From Micrococcaceae bacterium Sec5.1 (lineage in GTDB: Bacteria > Actinomycetota > Actinomycetes > Actinomycetales > Micrococcaceae): a stretch of DNA of 64,000 nt. Below the pieces are notes generated by a model. It did not search any database, was not told the DNA's origin, and was given only the letters and a program-made list of their open reading frames with translations. Position numbers and translations under genes: made by a program. Of this stretch, positions 1 through 7,744 are shown piece by piece (position 1 is the stretch's first letter; each line of letters starts with the position of its first letter). The stretch is taken from assembly GCA_039636795.1 (NCBI GenBank), contig CP143430.1, positions 558,001 through 622,000 of the forward strand, read 5' to 3'.

Positions 1-1
1 G

Positions 2-118
2 CCGTCGTCGATTGGCTTGGCGGATACCGGCGCCAGGCTTGGTGGCGTCGCGATGCTGGGCGTGCTGGCGGTCGCCGCAGGGTTCGCTCTTGCCCGTTGG
101 CGGGGTGCGCAGGCATGA
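2..118 (+). CDS. C-terminal end of a surface protein with LPXTG-like sorting signal (partial)
   Basis: The gene enters from the left edge and ends at the TGA at 116-118. The visible 38 residues contain LADTG, then a hydrophobic stretch (about VAMLGVLAVAAGFAL) and a short basic tail RWRGAQA. This order (LPXTG-like pentapeptide, membrane span, positive tail) is the layout of a sortase cell-wall sorting signal. The stop overlaps the next start as ATGA, so the two genes are translationally coupled. Inference: a cell-wall anchored protein co-expressed with the following secreted protein. The rest of the protein, and so its function, lies outside the window. A simple C-terminal membrane anchor is the alternative. 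Confidence 0.55.
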   Translation, partial: PSSIGLADTGARLGGVAMLGVLAVAAGFALARWRGAQA

Positions 119-633
119 AGAAGCGGATCGGCTGGTTGGGCTGCGTAGCGATGGCATTCGCCCTGCTCATCTCCGCCTCAAGCCCGCCAGAGGTGACCGA
201 GGCTTCCTGGCAGCGGAGCGAATTCGGCGCGGGTAGCTTCGGGACGATCACGATTCCGCCTGCAACCCTCAATGGCGCCTGCCAGTACAACGCTGGGTTT
301 CTCGGCACAGACGCTAACATCCGGGTCTTTTGGAAGCCGCCCGTCACGTACCCAAGGCTGACGGACGCCGTGATTGATGTTCACCTGCTCACGGCAGGAT
401 CTGTGGTGACCACACTCCAGGGATATCCAGGAACTGCGAATACCACCGGGTCATCATCCGCTGGCTACACCACAGAGATTCCGGCTACGCTTCTTGGTGG
501 CGTTTTGGGGTTCAACACGCAGTTCCAAGTGGATATCTACATCACCGCGGCCGGGTGGAAGTCCATGCCTGTGTCGGTCAAGGCCAACGCGGGCTCGGTT
601 GCCGGCCTCGGAGGGTCCTGCACCAATCTCTGA
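115..633 (+). CDS. secreted protein with SipW-type alternate signal peptide
   Basis: The product is 172 residues. ATG at 115 overlaps the upstream stop. The N-terminus MKKRIGW is followed by a hydrophobic segment (residues 7-23) and then TEASWQRSEFGAGS, which resembles the alternate-type signal peptide found in SipW-processed surface proteins of the TasA/camelysin type. The remainder is rich in Thr, Ser, Gly and Asn with many short beta-strand-like stretches and no catalytic motif. Two cysteines (in NGACQY and GSCTNL) could form a disulfide outside the cell. With the partial upstream gene it probably forms the tail of a surface-appendage or cell-wall operon; a signal peptidase is expected upstream, outside the window. 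Confidence 0.65.
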   Translation: MKKRIGWLGCVAMAFALLISASSPPEVTEASWQRSEFGAGSFGTITIPPATLNGACQYNAGFLGTDANIRVFWKPPVTYPRLTDAVIDVHLLTAGSVVTTLQGYPGTANTTGSSSAGYTTEIPATLLGGVLGFNTQFQVDIYITAAGWKSMPVSVKANAGSVAGLGGSCTNL

Positions 634-858
634 ATCGTCATCCCGGGTACTCCAAAACTTCGACAAAACGTCCTTGGAAGGCTCCTTGACACCAGAGTTT
701 GAGGCCCCATCGGCTAAACTTGGCTGGTAAGAGCCCCGAACTCTTGCGTACGCTGCCGTCCGCGGCAGGCTGCACCGGTAAGTCGGGGCATTCTCATGTA
801 CGGCGTCGAGTCCTGGCCATCCGGCCTGGTCTCGCCCGAAAGAATGGGGGAGGATCCC

Positions 859-2148
859 ATGCCCGCTATCGTGATCGTCGGAGCCCAGTGGGGCGACGAA
901 GGCAAAGGCAAAGCTACCGATCTGCTCGGTGGCCGTGTTGACTACGTGGTTAAGCCCAATGGCGGCAACAACGCCGGGCACACCGTGGTGGTTGGCGGTG
1001 AGAAGTATGAGCTGAAGCTCCTTCCCGCGGGCATTCTGAGCCCCAACGCAATTCCCATTATTGGCAACGGCTGCGTGGTGAACCTCGAGGCACTCTTCCA
1101 GGAAATCGACGGCCTTGAGGCCCGTGGCGCGGACACGTCCCGCCTGCGCGTTTCGGCCAATGCGCACCTTGTCGCCCCGTACCACCAGGTCCTGGATAAG
1201 GTCACGGAGCGCTTCCTCGGCAGCCGCGCCATCGGCACCACCGGACGCGGCATTGGCCCCGCCTACATGGACAAGGTGGCCCGCCTGGGCATCCGCGTCC
1301 AGGACGTCTTCGATGAATCGATCCTCCGCCAGAAGGTGGAGGGTTCGCTGCGCCAGAAGAACGAACTCCTGGTCAAGGTCTACAACCGCCGCGACATCGT
1401 GGTGGACGAGATCGTGGACTACTTCCTCTCCTTCGCTGAGCGACTGCGGCCGCTGGTTATCGACAGCACGCTGGAGCTGAACAACGCGTTGGACGAGGGC
1501 AAGGTTGTGCTCATGGAAGGCGGCCAGGCAACGTTCCTGGACGTTGACCACGGCACGTACCCGTTCGTCACCTCATCCAACCCGACGGCGGGTGGCGCGT
1601 CCGTCGGCTCGGGTATTGGCCCCACGCGTATTTCCCGTTCCATCGGCATCATCAAGGCTTACACCACACGTGTTGGCGCCGGTCCGTTCCCCACTGAACT
1701 GTTCGACGAAATGGGTATGTACCTGCAGAAGACCGGTGGCGAGTTCGGTGTAAACACCGGCCGTCCCCGCCGTTGCGGTTGGTACGACGCCGTCCTGGCC
1801 CGCCACGCTTCCCGCGTCAACGGCTTCACGGACTACTTCGTGACCAAGCTGGACGTCCTCACGGGCATCGAGCAGATCCCGGTCTGCGTTGCCTACGATG
1901 TGGATGGCGTCCGTCACGACGAAATGCCCATGACGCAGACCGAGTTCCACCACGCGGTGCCGATCTTCGAGTACTTCGACGGCTGGACCGAGGACATCAC
2001 TGCGGCTCGCACCCTGGAGGACCTCCCGGAGAACGCCCGCAACTACGTGCTGGCCCTGGAAAAACTCTCCGGCACGCGCTTCTCGGCCATCGGCGTCGGC
2101 CCCGACCGGGACCAGACGATCGTGGTACACGACCTGATCAACGACTAA
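859..2148 (+). CDS. purA: adenylosuccinate synthetase
   Basis: Adenylosuccinate synthetase joins IMP and aspartate using GTP in the first committed step from IMP to AMP, in the cytoplasm. The product is 429 residues, the normal family length. Visible motifs are the N-terminal GTP loop GDEGKGK (residues 12-18, with the catalytic Asp13), [10 protein letters not shown] with the catalytic His41, and the IMP-binding [11 protein letters not shown] (126-136). [17 protein letters not shown] and [10 protein letters not shown] segments follow. The ATG at 859 is chosen because GGGGGAGG lies 6 bases upstream and the protein begins [15 protein letters not shown] as in relatives. The gene is monocistronic and ends in a strong hairpin. 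Confidence 0.97.
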   Translation: MPAIVIVGAQWGDEGKGKATDLLGGRVDYVVKPNGGNNAGHTVVVGGEKYELKLLPAGILSPNAIPIIGNGCVVNLEALFQEIDGLEARGADTSRLRVSANAHLVAPYHQVLDKVTERFLGSRAIGTTGRGIGPAYMDKVARLGIRVQDVFDESILRQKVEGSLRQKNELLVKVYNRRDIVVDEIVDYFLSFAERLRPLVIDSTLELNNALDEGKVVLMEGGQATFLDVDHGTYPFVTSSNPTAGGASVGSGIGPTRISRSIGIIKAYTTRVGAGPFPTELFDEMGMYLQKTGGEFGVNTGRPRRCGWYDAVLARHASRVNGFTDYFVTKLDVLTGIEQIPVCVAYDVDGVRHDEMPMTQTEFHHAVPIFEYFDGWTEDITAARTLEDLPENARNYVLALEKLSGTRFSAIGVGPDRDQTIVVHDLIND

Positions 2149-2170
2149 GTTTTACCGCAATTTACGACGA

Positions 2171-2222
2171 CGGCGGGTCACCCCCGGTTCCATGTGGAAC
2201 CTACGGGTGGCCCGCCGTTTTG
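2171..2222 (+). terminator. rho-independent terminator after purA
   Basis: Arms CGGCGGGTCACCC (2171-2183) and GGGTGGCCCGCCG (2205-2217) pair almost perfectly, with a nested GGTTCC/GGAACC hairpin inside the loop, followed by TTTTGG. It sits between convergent purA and the MFS gene, so it may serve both strands. Confidence 0.75.
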
Positions 2223-2255
2223 GTCACGCCGTTTTGGTCACGCCGTTTTGGTCAC
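2214..2255. repeat. three tandem copies of a 14-bp unit
   Basis: GCCGTTTTGGTCAC occurs three times in perfect tandem (2214-2227, 2228-2241, 2242-2255). The first copy overlaps the 3' arm of the purA terminator and the third covers the stop codon of the convergent MFS gene. Such a perfect short tandem array is prone to slippage and may vary between strains. Confidence 0.85.
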
Positions 2256-3493
2256 GGGAGGACTGCGACCGCCTTCTGCGCAGCATCCGATCTCAACCTA
2301 GCTGCCTGGATGACGATGCCCACTGCGGCAGAAGCCATAATGACCACTCCGTAGGCCTGCAGTGTGGGCACAAGTCCCCAGATGGGCGCGAGTAGGCCAG
2401 CAATGATGACCGGCACGCTGAACGCCAGATACGCCGCCGTATAGATGGCGGAGAAGACTCCCGCGCGTTGATGGGGCTGGATATGGGGTGCGATCAGGCG
2501 AAGTTGCCCTCCAAAGGAGCCGCCGAATCCGAGACCGCCAAGTACGGCGCCGATCCAGACGGCGGCAAGCCATTTTTCACTGACTCCCAGGAGGACCGCC
2601 ACTATCCCCACCAGGATGAGGGACACTCCAACAAGGGAGCCATGCCGGGCAGGGTGCCGGGCGAACAAGAGCCCTGCAATGGCGGCGGAGAATGGACCCA
2701 GAAATGCGGAGAAACCTGCCACGAGGCCCCCATCCAGTGCAAAGTGCAGCCGGAGCAGTGGTGGGAAGAGCCCAAGGAAGAAAGCAGGGAACATCCAGCC
2801 CGCAATGTGAACCGGGATGCCCGCTGCGAATTCTCGTCGGATGCCAGCTGGAAGACTGAGCCGGGGTGTGAGGGATCGAGCTGCCCCGGGGCGTTTTGGC
2901 GTTGTTTCTGCTGTAAAGCTGACAAAAACGATGGCCAGGATCATGACGCCCGTGAGAATGGCGAAAATGAGCAGGTTGGCGTCCGCTGTGAACTGAACTG
3001 CGGCGCCCGTTACGAGGGCTCCGATGCCAAGACCCCCAGCCACCGACGCACCCGCAAGGCCGCCAGCGAGTTTCTTAAGGTGTGACGGTGCTTGCTCGGC
3101 GATGGCTGCGTTGAAGGCGCTTGTTGCAATGCCGGTGGCGATTCCTTGCAGGGCCCGCGCGATGATCATCCAGGTAATGGTGGATGCAACCATGAACGCG
3201 ATCATGGAAATCAGCTCGGTGTACAGGGCAATCAGCATGACTGGGCGCCTGCCCAGGTGATCCGAAAGTGAGCCTCCCACCAGCAGCGCTGCCAACAGGC
3301 CTATTGCGTAGATGGCGAAGGCGAGGCTAAGGGTGGCCGCCGAAAAGCCCCACTCCTGCTGCCGGAGCGAGAGCAAAGGCGTGGGTGCCCCTGCCGCGAA
3401 AAAGAATGCGGCGAAGACCACGGCTAACCCGGGAAAAGCCGCTTTGGCCGGGAACGTGCGGGGTGGTCGGGATGGTGACAAGGTACTGGACAA
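2252..3493 (-). CDS. MFS transporter (drug/sugar efflux type)
   Basis: A major facilitator superfamily permease of 413 residues with about twelve hydrophobic segments. The MFS motif A after the second segment reads LSDHLGRRPVML. The cytoplasmic N-terminus is short and basic. The gene is divergent from a TetR regulator, and the 97-bp space between them holds repeated AGACAG half-sites. The likely arrangement is TetR repression of this pump. The substrate cannot be read from sequence; the closest visible resemblance is to actinobacterial drug-resistance-type MFS pumps. The stop codon lies in a tandem repeat. Confidence 0.85.
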   Translation of the reverse strand: MSSTLSPSRPPRTFPAKAAFPGLAVVFAAFFFAAGAPTPLLSLRQQEWGFSAATLSLAFAIYAIGLLAALLVGGSLSDHLGRRPVMLIALYTELISMIAFMVASTITWMIIARALQGIATGIATSAFNAAIAEQAPSHLKKLAGGLAGASVAGGLGIGALVTGAAVQFTADANLLIFAILTGVMILAIVFVSFTAETTPKRPGAARSLTPRLSLPAGIRREFAAGIPVHIAGWMFPAFFLGLFPPLLRLHFALDGGLVAGFSAFLGPFSAAIAGLLFARHPARHGSLVGVSLILVGIVAVLLGVSEKWLAAVWIGAVLGGLGFGGSFGGQLRLIAPHIQPHQRAGVFSAIYTAAYLAFSVPVIIAGLLAPIWGLVPTLQAYGVVIMASAAVGIVIQAARLRSDAAQKAVAVLP

Positions 3494-3505
3494 GTGAAGC
3501 TCCTT

Positions 3506-3576
3506 AGACAGAACGGTCTAATCCCAGTTAGACAGGTCGGTTCAATAAAGTCAAGAAATTTTAGACAGATCTGTCT
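3506..3576. promoter_or_regulatory. candidate TetR operators (three related sites)
   Basis: AGACAGATCTGTCT at 3563-3576 is a perfect 14-bp palindrome. AGACAGAACGGTCT (3506-3519) and AGACAGGTCGGTTC (3530-3543) are degenerate relatives on the same strand. They fill the divergent space between the MFS pump and the TetR gene, which points to autoregulation and repression of the pump. Confidence 0.65.
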
Positions 3577-3590
3577 GATATGCTTGATGC

Positions 3591-4166
3591 ATGGCCTCCA
3601 CCAAACTTCCGGCTCGTCAGCGGCTCCTCGATGCTGCAGACAAGTTGTTTTATGCCGAAGGTGTCCACACTGTTGGCATTGACCGCCTAATCGAAGAGGC
3701 AGGCGTAGCCAAGGGCTCGCTCTTCTACAACTTTTCGGGCAAGGAAGATCTCGTTGCCGCCTACCTGGAGGGTCGCGACCATCAACGGCGCGAACGCATT
3801 GCGAGGTTCCAGCAGGGTTTGGAGGATCCTGTCGACAAGCTCTTGGCCATCTTTGATGCCCTGCAGGAAACGGTCTCTTCTCCCGGATGGAGGGGATGTC
3901 CCTTCGCCAATGCCAGCGCAGAGGCACTTCCCGGAAGTGTGGAGGCCGAGGCGCTCCGGGCCTTCCGGGGCTGGCTTTCAAATGCGATGCTTTACCTCTG
4001 TGAAGAAGCAGGCTTTGTCGAACCGGCAGGCGTGGCCGCCCGGCTTCGGCTGCTCTACGACGGAGCTGTATCGAATTCAAATCTCGATGCGCAACCAGAA
4101 GCTGTGGGCTGGGCTAAAGAGCTGGCCGCGAAAGTTCTGCACGACTCACCTCGCGCGTCGGAATAG
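3591..4166 (+). CDS. TetR/AcrR family transcriptional regulator
   Basis: The protein has 191 residues with the family's N-terminal helix-turn-helix (about 26-49: HTVGIDRLIEEAGVAKGSLFYNF, shown here in full only as its landmark residues) and a divergent helical ligand domain. The ending YNFSGKEDL is the classic TetR recognition-helix exit. It is divergent from the MFS pump across the three AGACAG-type sites. The oxidoreductase gene follows 28 bases downstream, so both may respond to the same, probably electrophilic, ligand. C-terminal features resemble TetR_C_LfrR/YxaF-like proteins, but this is a weak assignment. Confidence 0.9.
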   Translation: MASTKLPARQRLLDAADKLFYAEGVHTVGIDRLIEEAGVAKGSLFYNFSGKEDLVAAYLEGRDHQRRERIARFQQGLEDPVDKLLAIFDALQETVSSPGWRGCPFANASAEALPGSVEAEALRAFRGWLSNAMLYLCEEAGFVEPAGVAARLRLLYDGAVSNSNLDAQPEAVGWAKELAAKVLHDSPRASE

Positions 4167-4194
4167 CCTCGCGGGGAGGGCAGTTGTCGTAAGC

Positions 4195-5124
4195 ATGAAG
4201 GCAATTACCTATAGCGAGTATGGAAACCCGGACGTCCTTGAGCTGACCGAGCAGCCAATGCCGAAAGTTGGCCCGGGCATGGTCCTGGTGAAGGTGAAGG
4301 CGGCTTCGGTAAATCCTGTCGACTGGAAGATTATGGCCGGTTACCTGGACTCCTTCATGGATCTGCAGTTCCCGGCCATTCCGGGGTGGGATGTGGCGGG
4401 AGTGGTGGAGTCTGTGGGAATCGACGCCCCGCATTTCAAGCCCGGCGACGAAGTTATCTCCTATGGCCGCAAGGACTATGTTCACGGCGGAAGTTTTGCT
4501 GAATACATTGCGCTCCCGGAGCGGCTTCTTGCCAGGAAGCCGACCTCCCTGGATTGGAACCAGTCGGCCGGGCTTCCTTTGGCCGGTCTCACGGCTTTCC
4601 AGGTGCTCAATCGTCTAGGGCTCAAGGCGGGCGAGACGGTTTTGATCCATGGCGGTTCTGGCGGTGTCGGATCCCTCGGCGTTCAGATCGCCGTGGCGCT
4701 CGGCGCACGGGTCATCGCGACCGCGTCGGAAAGGAACCACCAATTCCTCAAGTCCCTCGGGGCCGAAGCGGTGGCATATGGTGAGGGGCTGTCCGATCGC
4801 GTGCGTGCGCTGAGTCCTACTGGGGTGGACGTTGTGGCGGACTTTGCAGGCGGAAACCTTGAGGCGACGCTGAAGGTCCTGTCCGACGGAGGTCGGCATG
4901 CGTCCATTGCGGACAGTGAGGTGGAGTCGCACGGCGGAACCTGGATGTGGGTGAACCCCGTTGGTGCCGAACTGCAGCAGCTCGCTGACCTGGTGGACGA
5001 ACACAAGATCCGGGTAGAGGTGGCGGAGGCACTTCCCTTGGCTAAAGCAGCGGATGCCTTCCGGCTCAACATGGAAGGGCACACGCGCGGAAAGGTTGTG
5101 CTCACGGTGGACAGCGGGGCTTGA
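4195..5124 (+). CDS. NADP-dependent oxidoreductase (zinc-free MDR/quinone reductase type)
   Basis: A medium-chain dehydrogenase/reductase of 309 residues. It has the GroES-like N-terminal half (MKAITYSEYGNPDVLEL), then a dinucleotide fold with the glycine motif GGSGGVGS (153-160). The Cys/His zinc ligands of alcohol dehydrogenases are absent, so it belongs to the quinone oxidoreductase branch that reduces quinones or enones with NADPH. ATG 4195 is chosen because GGGGAGGG lies upstream and the protein begins as relatives do; a longer frame overlapping TetR is not needed. It is probably co-transcribed with the TetR gene and may detoxify its inducer. Confidence 0.88.
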   Translation: MKAITYSEYGNPDVLELTEQPMPKVGPGMVLVKVKAASVNPVDWKIMAGYLDSFMDLQFPAIPGWDVAGVVESVGIDAPHFKPGDEVISYGRKDYVHGGSFAEYIALPERLLARKPTSLDWNQSAGLPLAGLTAFQVLNRLGLKAGETVLIHGGSGGVGSLGVQIAVALGARVIATASERNHQFLKSLGAEAVAYGEGLSDRVRALSPTGVDVVADFAGGNLEATLKVLSDGGRHASIADSEVESHGGTWMWVNPVGAELQQLADLVDEHKIRVEVAEALPLAKAADAFRLNMEGHTRGKVVLTVDSGA

Positions 5125-5194
5125 TCAGTCTGGGCCGCACAGTCCAGAATCTGTGCCCGGACTGTGCGGCCCTGCGGCTGTCAAACCACTCGGG

Positions 5195-5572
5195 CTAAGC
5201 GGTTGCTTCGGGCCCGTCCTTATGGAAGCGTCCGTACCGTTGAAGGAACACATACATGGCTGCGAAGGTCAGAAGACCCAGAAGGGGGCCTGCCCAGAAG
5301 GCAATTGGCGTGCCGTGGATCAGAACCGCCGCGCCACCGAAGACAGCCGCGACAATGCCCGCTCCTGGATTGGCCGTAGCCAGTTTCCCCTGAATGTCGC
5401 GGCCAAGTTGCCGATAACGAATAGCCTGGAGCACCGCAAAGAGGATAAAGGCCGCCACCATGATCAACGACCATGGCGGGTCAGTCATCGCCACGACGCT
5501 GATGGTTATCCCGAACAAGCCTGACAGCGCCAGCCAGTAATTACGTACCGTTGAATCAGTTTTCGTGCTCAT
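5195..5572 (-). CDS. small four-span membrane protein, possible immunity/export partner
   Basis: The product is 125 residues, starting at an ATG that overlaps the upstream stop as TGATG; a GTG six bases earlier is the alternative. Four hydrophobic segments are visible: about YWLALSGLFGITISVVAM, WSLIMVAAFILFAVL, GAGIVAAVFGGAAVL and FWAGPLLGLLTFAAMYVFL. No known catalytic or transport motif is seen. It is strictly coupled to the secreted Cys-rich protein upstream. A small multispan protein translated directly after a secreted hydrophobic peptide precursor is typical of bacteriocin immunity genes, but this is inference only. It may equally be an uncharacterised membrane protein. Confidence 0.75.
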   Translation of the reverse strand: MSTKTDSTVRNYWLALSGLFGITISVVAMTDPPWSLIMVAAFILFAVLQAIRYRQLGRDIQGKLATANPGAGIVAAVFGGAAVLIHGTPIAFWAGPLLGLLTFAAMYVFLQRYGRFHKDGPEATA

Positions 5573-6222
5573 CAGCACCCCCTGTTGAAATCAATCACGG
5601 ATCCGGCGATGGCCATGGCAGCCGAGCAGCCCAAGGCGGCCATGGGGCCGAAGAAGCCCATCGCACCACAGAAGGCCGCGTTTGTACCCCACCAAGCCCA
5701 TAGGGCAGCCCATGCAGACGGGCACTGCGGAAACATCGGCTTCATGGCCATTGAACCCTTGCCGCCACCGATCATCCTCGGCTCAGCTTTACTGAGCTTG
5801 GCGACCTTGGCATTATTCTGACCATCCACCACTTCAAGGTTCAGGTACCCGGAATCAGTCAGCGACACCAGTGCCTCCAAGACGTCGGTGGGCACGGACG
5901 CCGCGAGGAATTGTTGCTGCAAGCCGCCGTCGAAACGGCTGTCCGACGACAAGTACCGCGTGAGCTCCTTCGAACCCCGAATTAATTCCAGCCGCTTCGC
6001 GAAGCCTGAAGGGTCTGTAAGGCGGGCTTGCTCCAGCCGCTTCATCGCCTCGGCCTTCTGCGCATTCGTCGGTTCCAATAAAATCGCGCCTTCGCTACTG
6101 CCCACGATAGTGCGATTCCCCGCAGCGTTGGCCGGAGTCACCGAAGCGAAAACAACAGCAATCACGGCAATGAGCGTCGTCAGGAGTCGTAAACTCCTGG
6201 ACCAATGTGACACGTGAACCAT
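5572..6222 (-). CDS. secreted precursor with hydrophobic four-cysteine C-terminus (bacteriocin candidate)
   Basis: The product is 216 residues from ATG 6222, which has GGGGGA five bases upstream; an upstream ATG at 6267 is less likely. A clear signal peptide (hydrophobic 11-27, cleavage near ANA-A at 33-34) precedes a charged helical middle (about 45-150). After a Gly/Lys linker (IGGGKGSMAMK) the last 55 residues are Ala/Gly/Trp-rich and hydrophobic, with Cys at 167, 185, 199 and the C-terminal 216. This two-part layout (pro-region plus compact hydrophobic Cys-bearing core) resembles halocin-C8-like precursors. The coupled downstream membrane gene strengthens that reading. No homology was computed, so the function is a proposal. 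Confidence 0.7.
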   Translation of the reverse strand: MVHVSHWSRSLRLLTTLIAVIAVVFASVTPANAAGNRTIVGSSEGAILLEPTNAQKAEAMKRLEQARLTDPSGFAKRLELIRGSKELTRYLSSDSRFDGGLQQQFLAASVPTDVLEALVSLTDSGYLNLEVVDGQNNAKVAKLSKAEPRMIGGGKGSMAMKPMFPQCPSAWAALWAWWGTNAAFCGAMGFFGPMAALGCSAAMAIAGSVIDFNRGC

Positions 6223-6383
6223 CAAATCCCCCAAATCTAACGCTGGCCCATTAGTCGGGCCAGTCACTGAAGCCTCCTACCGAAACACCAACCCCCTCGG
6301 CTCGGCTAAAAGTATGACCAGAATCGAGAGACCGCAAGTCAAGAGCTGTGCGCCAAATGCTCTGACGTTGTCAACTAAGCCCG

Positions 6384-7421
6384 TTACAGAGATGGTCGGC
6401 CGGGTGGGACAGGCACTTTGCCGGCGCTGCCGCGTTCAGTTAGTTCGGGCCTGAGGAGCTTCTGAAGCGTGGCCGGCTCGTTGCCACGAAGCAGCCGAAT
6501 CAGATAGCTGACCGCTTGCTTGGCCAACTCACTATGGTTTGGAGAAAAACTCGTCAAATTGGGATGGCTCGTCCGCGCGCCATCATCGCTGCTGTTCAGG
6601 CCTACCAATGACAAATCCCGTGGAATGCGGAGTCCATGTTCAGCCGCTGCGGCTATGAAACCGGGAACCGCAGGCTCATTGAACGTCAGGAGGGCGGTCA
6701 TCCGCGGCGCCTTTTTCCGGATCTCCTCAAAAGCATTCCAACCGTCATTAAATGTTGGAGACACTGTGAATACAGGCATTCGGACGCCCCTTGCCTCGGC
6801 TGCCTCCAGCACTGCATCCCGCATTCGCACCATCGGTCCCTGACCGGCATCCAGTTCTTCCTGGGACCTCGTCAAGAAGGCTAATTCTGTGTGTCCAAGT
6901 CCCAGAACATAGTCGAGCGCCATGTTTCCGGCAGCGTCGAAGTCCGCGTCAACGAAAGCCTGCGGCTGTAGGCCGCCCGTGCGTCCGATTGTGGTGAAGG
7001 GAAGATGGGAATCCAGCAGGAACGACACCCGCTCGTCGACAGTTCTGACCTCCATCAGCACCACGCCCTCGACGATTCCCTGGTTGACCACCTTGTGCAG
7101 TTCATCCACATCATTCGCACTGTAAGGCCACAGCAGGAGGTGGTAGCCCTCGCTGCGGGCCTGCTCGGAAGCCGCTTGGATGTACTCAAAATCGGTGAGG
7201 TTAAAACCAACCTCACCGATGGGAAAGCTCAAGGCGATGATTCCGGTGCGTTTGCCGGCCAGACCCTGCGCCAAAGCGTTGGGTGTGTAATGAAGGTCCT
7301 TCATTGCCTGCAGCACCTGTTGGCGTGTCTCATCAGATATAGGGCGTGTGCCGCTCAAAACGTAGGAGACCGTGCTCCTGGATACACCAGCAAGACGGGC
7401 AACGTCCGCCATTGTGGCCAA
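6384..7421 (-). CDS. LacI family transcriptional regulator
   Basis: The protein has 345 residues. TTG 7421 is chosen because GGAGGAG lies six bases upstream and gives MATMADVARLAGVSRSTVSY, placing the LacI helix-turn-helix at residues 4-25; an ATG at 7493 would add 24 atypical residues. The hinge helix (NALAQGLAGKRTG) and a periplasmic-binding-like effector domain follow. It is divergent from the SLC45-like sugar porter, whose leader carries two GCGCGTCGACG boxes. The likely role is sugar-responsive repression of the porter and stress-protein genes and of itself. Confidence 0.9.
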   Translation of the reverse strand: MATMADVARLAGVSRSTVSYVLSGTRPISDETRQQVLQAMKDLHYTPNALAQGLAGKRTGIIALSFPIGEVGFNLTDFEYIQAASEQARSEGYHLLLWPYSANDVDELHKVVNQGIVEGVVLMEVRTVDERVSFLLDSHLPFTTIGRTGGLQPQAFVDADFDAAGNMALDYVLGLGHTELAFLTRSQEELDAGQGPMVRMRDAVLEAAEARGVRMPVFTVSPTFNDGWNAFEEIRKKAPRMTALLTFNEPAVPGFIAAAAEHGLRIPRDLSLVGLNSSDDGARTSHPNLTSFSPNHSELAKQAVSYLIRLLRGNEPATLQKLLRPELTERGSAGKVPVPPGRPSL

Positions 7422-7611
7422 GTGTGTCTCCTCCGGATCCGCAGTGGGCAAACGCTGCCGGAGTCCTGCCTCCGACCATGTCATCTTGCCCAAAACAGCA
7501 TATCGCTGGACGATCTGGATGCTGTGCAGGGAAAGCGCCTGGGGGAGCCGACAGGAAACTACCAGGGGCGCGCCGCGTCCCGTCCCAAGGGCGTCACACT
7601 GCGTGTGACTG

Positions 7612-7640
7612 TTGACACCCTTTTGGATTGTCCTTACTGT
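7612..7640 (+). promoter_or_regulatory. predicted sigma-70-type promoter for the sugar porter
   Basis: TTGACA (7612-7617) and TACTGT (7635-7640) are separated by 17 bases and lie about 105 bases upstream of the porter start. The operator boxes begin 10 bases after the -10 element. Confidence 0.6.
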
Positions 7641-7650
7641 TTGGGTTGAC

Positions 7651-7674
7651 GCGCGTCGACGAAGCGCGTCGACG
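7651..7674. promoter_or_regulatory. paired operator boxes for the divergent LacI regulator
   Basis: GCGCGTCGACG occurs twice (7651-7661 and 7664-7674), 13 bp apart. Each contains the palindromic core CGTCGACG. The position just downstream of the predicted -10 fits repression by the adjacent LacI protein. Confidence 0.6.
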
Positions 7675-7744
7675 CCCTAGGCAACGTTGCCGTTTGGGTC
7701 CGGCGAATGGTCTCCGGGCCCTTGAGAGTGAGAAGGAATCGCGT

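Noticed and set aside
634..858. Possible purine riboswitch or attenuator before purA
   Set aside because: Only a small hairpin (CTGCC/GGCAG near 751-766) is visible; no purine aptamer core could be recognised.
454..1551. Long open frame (365 codons) on the minus strand opposite purA
   Set aside because: It lies antisense to the strongly supported purA, has no binding site, and its composition (His/Val/Asp-rich) is that expected from the opposite strand of a GC-rich gene.
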